A stretch of 64,000 nucleotides of DNA. It comes from Isoetes taiwanensis. Lineage: Eukaryota; Streptophyta; Lycopodiopsida; Isoetales; Isoetaceae. A program made the position numbers and the translations under genes. Of the stretch, positions 59,092-64,000 are shown piece by piece. Under the pieces are notes generated by a model. It was not told where the DNA came from and searched no databases. It saw only the letters and a list, made by a program, of their open reading frames with translations. Position 1 is the first letter of the stretch; every line of letters starts with the position of its first letter. Location: contig JAJEKV010000292.1 in assembly GCA_021234155.1 (NCBI GenBank), forward strand, positions 124,001 to 188,000, given 5' to 3'.

Positions 59092-59425
59092 CAAGTCTGC
59101 GAAAATTCCAAAAATACCCTCCGAATGAAGGGCATTCAAAAGTTGTCTTCACAAACATTATAGATTAGAATAAGATCTTCCGAACAACTTCAAATTCATT
59201 GAAATTGGAGTTGAAGCTCCCAAGTTGTGTATAACACTTATTTAAAACACAATAACTTGAGGATTCTAACTCCATTTTAGACGATTCTACTGCTATTGAA
59301 TAATCATGGTTGTCATCTATAAGTTTCACGAAGGGCGTTTTTTAGTTGGTTGATCACAAAAAAGTTATTGCCATTTGAGTCAAGTACCCTATTTCTAGAG
59401 ATATTTTGGAATTTTTGTAAACTTG
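59092..59425. mobile_element. MITE-like element of 334 bases
   Basis: The left end CAAGTCTGCGAAAATTCCAA and the right end, read inward, CAAGTTTACAAAAATTCCAA are imperfect inverted repeats continuing as AAATACCC/AAATATCTC. No coding. The ends resemble the group at 17236 and 25915 only in their AAAATACCC-type tracts. Confidence 0.5.
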
Positions 59426-59502
59426 AAGTGTATATATATCTCAAATTTTCCCTATTTAATTGGACTATTTATTAATGCACATGTGAAGTGTCAATCCAGA
59501 AA

Positions 59503-59598
59503 CTTTTCAAGATGAACCTCATGATATGATCTTCAAGCACGCCAAATAAGCCTTTTCAAGATGAACCTCATGATATGATCTTGAAGCACGCCAAATAA
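59503..59598. repeat. 49-base tandem duplication
   Basis: Two copies of a unit starting CTTTTCAAGATGAACCTCAT lie head to tail with one or two differences. Confidence 0.9.
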
Positions 59599-59599
59599 T

Positions 59600-60297
59600 A
59601 GTGCTGGATTTTCCATTGGTTCTGTCCTTGTCAGTGTAATTTCTTTAGGCCTCATGGGTTGTGGGTATACACTACAATACCAAATTGGTATCTAAACTTT
59701 CCTGGCCTTCAAGCTTTGGATTGCATTATCCTCCACCAGTATTCAAATTCCTGGTATTCAAATTCCTGGTAAGGGGTATGGGGCACAGGCTTGAGGCAAA
59801 ATCTCAAGGAAACGGATGATGGAACTTCCGTTGACACGCATTTTCCGTACATTTTTCAGCAGGTCATTGTAAGAGCCAATAACCTGAGCTCCTGAATTTA
59901 GGCTTCCAGCTCTCTTAGTGAATATTCACTTAATAGACTTCGTGTATGTTGCTATCCAGACAAAGAACATACAATGTGCATGTACCTACAGAAAGCAGAG
60001 AAGCTATGAAGGCTACTTACCAGCAATGGGGATTCAAGAAGACTCTGCATTAAGCTACCATCTATAAACTACAGATTCTAGAGAACCTATTAACCAAGCA
60101 AAGCACTACCCTTTACGTTCCCATGACCCTTGGTGGTGGGGTGGAAACAAAAAAATTAGCAAAAAGCAAAAACAAGAAAACATTCTCCGAGGTAGAGCAC
60201 ATCGCATATTAAATTATATGTTTAAAATTGTTGGAAACATGGGAATCTGTTATTGAACAGTTACTCCCAGAAATGGCTGCATGATCTCTGACTGCCA
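59600..60297. other. 3' flank of the pyrophosphatase gene
   Basis: It probably holds the 3' untranslated region and terminator of the minus-strand gene. No other gene was recognised. Confidence 0.5.
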
Positions 60298-61951
60298 TCA
60301 CTTTAATGACTGAATGACATGAGAGGCATACAAGTCCCTAATTGGAAGACTAAACAATCAGTACGGTAACACAACCAAAATAGGCACAATATAACCACTC
60401 ACATTGACTGTCGTACGGCCTCAACAGCTTTATCAGCTGGAAGAAAGTCTTCAACATTAACTTGCTTATTCTCATTTTTCTTGTCTGCAAGAAGATGTTT
60501 GTGAATCAGAAATATGCCATTGGCACTAAAATCAAGGTGCAACAAGTTGTGAGATTTAAAATCTCATTTTTCTTGTCTGCAAAAAGATGTTTGTGAATCA
60601 GAAATATGTCATTGGCACTAAAATCAAGGTGCAACAAGTTGTGAGATTAAAATTCCTACATCTATTATCCTAGCTAAGATGAATGACTATAATTAGATGA
60701 ATAGTCTGGTTCATTGATGCAATAATAGGTTTTAGCTGTGATTTGTTATCTTATAAGGTGAAAAGAATATACAGTCTTCAAAGAACCGCCAGATCTCGGC
60801 CAATCTGTGAGGTGCCAGGTCCTTGACATCAGAATAGTGCCGATATTCAGGATCATCCGCACAAACAGCTATGATCTTGTCATCCTTTTCACCCTGTTAA
60901 GGAAAAAACACAAAGGGCAAAAATGGCAGTTTGAAAATTGATTTTGAGTTTTCTGTAAAATGCAAAATTTGCCTATAAATAATCTTGGACTATAATCTTA
61001 TACAGCAAAAAGTCTTGGAGAAAAATTAAATGTCACTAACAAGCATGTCCTTGTGTTTAGATTGAATCGAATCCAAGTGAGGAAATGGTTATATTGCTTA
61101 TTCTACCTTTTATCGCCCTCACCTGATCAATCATGGGCATAAGACCAATGGCTCTTGCACGGAGGAAGCACCCTGGTATAACAGGTTCCTGATTTAAAAC
61201 ACCCATATTCATACAAAAGCTACAAAGAACAAGATCAGCAAACCTCATTTCTGAGAAAGACACACAAGCTTGTCACCTGCATCAAAACAAGCACATCCAT
61301 AGGGTCATTGTCCTCACAGAATGTTCTTGGTATAAATCCATAATTGTGTGGATACACTATTGATGAATATAAAACCCGATCAACCTGCACAATGATATGG
61401 CAACTAAAATCAGAACATCAATATACACGGATTACTTTCGAATTCTTTTAGAAGTCACTAACCTTTATGATGCCACTCTTCTTGTCAAGCTCATATTTTA
61501 CTTTGCTTCCCTTTGGGATTTCAATCACCTGATAAGTGCAATGCTAAATGTAATCATAGAAGAGAATTATTTGATCATTATCCCTGCATCTTTTCTGATA
61601 TGAAATCTCATGCATTTTCCTTACCCCTTTAGTGCATGAATTGCCAGTACAAATAATGGGTACAAAGGTTCACAATAAACCCTTTAACAAGAGATATAAA
61701 TCAAGATGACACCGATGAAGCGAATATACAGATACTTTCATCGCATAATAAATTAGGACTTACACAATTGAAGACTGCAGGAGCTCCAGGGCCTGTAAAG
61801 AAACGGTAAGATAGGGAGCATATAAGCGACATCACATTAAAAACGGTTCCTTTGTCTATATAAATCCGTGTGCAACATTTATTCATGAAATATTTCAAGA
61901 CAAAGAGCCAATAAACTGACCGATTTCAAGGTCATGCCAAGGATGTGGCAT
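60298..61951 (-). CDS. PPA: Soluble inorganic pyrophosphatase (family I), 180 aa
   Basis: Hydrolyses pyrophosphate to two phosphates, pulling biosynthetic reactions forward; plant enzymes of this kind are mainly cytosolic. Eight coding exons join in frame with GT-AG borders: 61951-61921, 61792-61764, 61528-61463, 61384-61277, 61188-61123, 60893-60773, 60484-60403, 60337-60298. The protein starts [20 protein letters not shown] and has [13 protein letters not shown], the family signature DNDPMDV (residues 67-73) with all three metal-binding Asp, GEKDDKII, and EDYKKNE with the active-site Tyr-Lys (141-142). It ends [12 protein letters not shown]. Plant homologues are around 210 residues and have about 30 more at the N-terminus; here the first in-frame ATG after an upstream stop is at HPWHD, so the protein is short or a 5' exon is missed. 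A LINE 3' end lies 0.5 kb upstream. Confidence 0.9.
60471..60653. repeat. 92-base tandem duplication across a splice acceptor
   Basis: Units starting at 60471 and 60563 are nearly identical. On the minus strand each contains a TGCAG acceptor followed by ACAAGAAAAATGAG. Only the downstream one (exon start 60484) leads into the full exon; the upstream copy offers a decoy acceptor (exon start 60576). Confidence 0.9.
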
Positions 61952-62330
61952 GGTGCTATAATAGCAACCGAAGTTCGTGTTCTGCAAAAATACTGGTTTC
62001 AGCTGTTGCAACTTCGAAACATATCCTAAATAGGTATGGAATGATGTTCGTTCGGAAGACTGTAATTTTTTGTTTGGTAACTAAACGGTGATCGCAGACA
62101 AGATCATGATGAATAACGGAATACAAAGCATTTGAGAAACCAAGCAATGCAAAGCAGATAATACTTCACCTGGACGGAAACGTTCAGCTGGGGAAGGAGG
62201 AAAAGCGCTAGGTAAAAGGATTGAAATGTCCTTCAACGGTATACTATCTATCCTAATATTTCGAGACTTGTAGAGCTAAAGTTGGGATTCAAACATATTT
62301 CTCGTGTCTCAAAATACAAGAAGAAGGGTG
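61952..62330 (-). other. 5' leader region of the pyrophosphatase gene
   Basis: The minus strand shows a TTTTTGCAG acceptor just before AACACGAACTTCGG (about 61981) and an upstream donor CCAG/GTGAAG at 62169. Joining these keeps a frame open into MPHPWHD but it holds no ATG and meets a TGA upstream, so I read it as a spliced 5' untranslated leader. The promoter would lie above 62330. Confidence 0.45.
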
Positions 62331-62484
62331 ACCGCCCGGTGGATGGACAACTCAATTAGGGTTGGTGGGTTGGCTTGATCCTATAATTCTCTCTCTTAGG
62401 GCCATTTACAAACAACACAAAGAATCCAGAAAAGTATTATTGTCATGTCTGCATAAAAGGGTCTCTCGTGATTTTAACACCTCT

Positions 62485-63460
62485 TTTTTTTTTAATTGAA
62501 GGATCAAATATATTATTTGAAAGTAATGATGTCATGCACCTACATAACATGATGTGTATGTAGAGATAACCACTCGGCTAATCAAGCAGTCTTTTACAAT
62601 CGCGATAAAAATGTCTTGTGGGCTATTTTTCAGAGATAGTACTAAAGTACATTGTACTCATGATCAAAACAAACTTTCTCGGCCTCTTCCATATAAGCCA
62701 CAAGAGCCACCCCTTACGCAAGTGCATTGCTATTTTCTTTTTTAGGATGCCATGATGTAAGATATAAACTTAATATCACCTCCTTCACTGATAGAGATGA
62801 TTTGGACACTTTCGTTAATCTGTTACAGGTTGACTGAATATCTTGACCTGTATAAAACAATGCTCAATCGTTTCTTCTGACCGGCCACAGATAGGACAAA
62901 TTGGTGAAAATGCATCCTTAAATTTTGTTCACCAAAACATTGACCCTAACCACTCTATGAAGAATCTGCCACAACAAAGTAGAAACCTTCGGTGGCAAAT
63001 TGCCCTTCCACATCCATTTCTAAATTTAATCCACTATATCCCATCGAGACAAAAGGCCTATTATCTAATTTTTATGCAGTAGTCTATAACCCTTCGAAAC
63101 AAAATGTTTTTCTTAAGATTTTCATGTGGTAAACAAAAAGCACCTACTTGTGGATAAGCAAAAAATGGTCAATGGGCCACCAAAATATCCCAAACGCATC
63201 CATCACTTTCCCTTGAATTAAACTTACTTTGATTAAGAAAGTTGGACATCTCGATGGTACCAATCTCCAATGCATGAGATTCACCCTGAGTTCCATTTTT
63301 GAATCCTTTAGGTTTACTACTTGTAGCCACTATAAAGGCATAGACATGATGAGCAATTTTTTATATCTAATTGCCACCAATCTTTTATTGTCTCCCTTGC
63401 CTTCACGAGCCCTTTAAGGAATCGTGATGCACCTAAATAAAGCTTCAGTTCATAAGTGTT
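62485..63460 (-). mobile_element. LINE fragment, C-terminal part with A tail
   Basis: A T run at 62485-62494 is the A tail of a minus-strand element whose last sequence reads ATATATTTGATCCTTCAATT. Further in, about 62820-62920 encodes FSPICPICGRSEETIEHCF, the zinc-binding (zf-RVT) motif of plant L1 elements, with decayed connector sequence up to about 63460. Reverse transcriptase motifs are absent, so this is a strongly 5'-truncated copy. Confidence 0.7.
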
Positions 63461-63566
63461 GCCCAAGGTAAATTTGCTCTATGAGAGACTTTACCACTGG
63501 AATGCAATGAGATAGTGACTTAACTACAACATTTTGAACATATGGTCGCTTATATTCAAACATAAC

Positions 63567-64000
63567 TGTGACGTCCCCTACTCATATACGATTGCACTCC
63601 ACCGTATACAAACGGAGTTCATCCCCCATACCAGCTCTATACCTGATACAGGGCCCTCCACGTATCACTCAGAACCTTGGTGAGTTCCGGTGGGGAAGAA
63701 TGAAGGGTCGTTTACCCTATCTCCCTCAGGGGGCCTACCTAGCTGCGTAAGCGTAAAACATACATGTCAAGATACAACATCAATATCTCACACCACCTGA
63801 GGGGCTGCGACATCGCATATCTGCATAGACAAAGATCATTACATCACATGGGAAATCCTACCAAGGCTTTCGGACTTCGGGGATGGCGACGGCTTGGGTC
63901 TCAGAGGTCATTGCGCATTTAATTCATGACAATGGATTTGGGCGGCATAAAGCATGGCTTAGAGTTGTCCACTCCATCCGCCCCTCATTGCACACTTTGC
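63567..64000. mobile_element. Possible LTR start at right edge
   Basis: TGTGACGTCCCC at 63567 resembles the start of many plant Gypsy-type LTRs, and the sequence beyond it is more GC-rich than its surroundings. No polyprotein or partner LTR is inside the window, so this is only a suggestion. Confidence 0.25.

Noticed and set aside
59650-59670. GTATACACTACAATACC as a possible left CACTA terminus
   Set aside because: It shares only CACTACAA with the end at 37998, lacks subterminal repeats, and lies 21 kb to the right of it in the wrong relation.

Overview
This window is nuclear DNA of a land plant, most likely a seedless vascular plant such as a fern. Three things support this. Coding sequence is split by GT-AG introns. 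Long PLS-type pentatricopeptide (PPR) genes are present, one with a DYW domain. Genes are sparse and sit in a thick background of decayed transposons. The style of the PPR genes resembles homosporous ferns such as Ceratopteris, but that genus is an inference and was not tested. I saw no tRNA, rRNA, CRISPR array or bacterial-type operon.

Only two loci look like working protein genes. A soluble inorganic pyrophosphatase gene on the minus strand (60298-61951) joins cleanly from eight coding exons into a 180-residue protein with an intact active site, but it lacks the usual N-terminal extension. A single-exon PPR gene on the plus strand (42676-44970) encodes 764 residues, including twelve consecutive 31-residue S-type repeats. 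A DYW-class PPR gene (46000-48725, minus) lies tail to tail with it and is nearly full length, but it is broken by several frameshifts and ends DYV instead of DYW.

Broken host-gene copies make up the next layer: an FCP1-like phosphatase domain (430-1101), a TVP38/TMEM41-type membrane protein fragment (8150-8607), a UDP-glycosyltransferase with two further 5' scraps beside it (26900-28800), a PPR remnant (36090-36830), and a short spliced remnant of unknown family (35642-36030).

The rest is mobile DNA and its debris. From left to right: two copies of a terminal-inverted-repeat element that share arrays of a palindromic motif (3787-10280 and 13185-16689); short inverted-repeat elements near 17.4, 18.3, 26.3 and 59.2 kb; a hAT remnant with a BED zinc finger (about 20 kb); a 5'-truncated LINE inserted into a tandem repeat (29.6-31.5 kb); a CACTA-like terminus (37998) directly beside a truncated Copia element (38.1-40.3 kb); a second Copia element apparently split by an insertion (51.3-54.5 kb); two LINE C-terminal fragments (58.4-58.8 and 62.5-63.5 kb); and a possible LTR start at the right edge. 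Three loci share a retroposon-like 3' end that finishes in a pentanucleotide run. The pyrophosphatase gene has a LINE 3' end just upstream and a tandem duplication across one of its splice acceptors.

I did not find a clearly new molecular system. The best candidates for something undescribed are the TIR element family with palindromic arrays, which may carry a gene fragment, and the S-only PPR repeat array.
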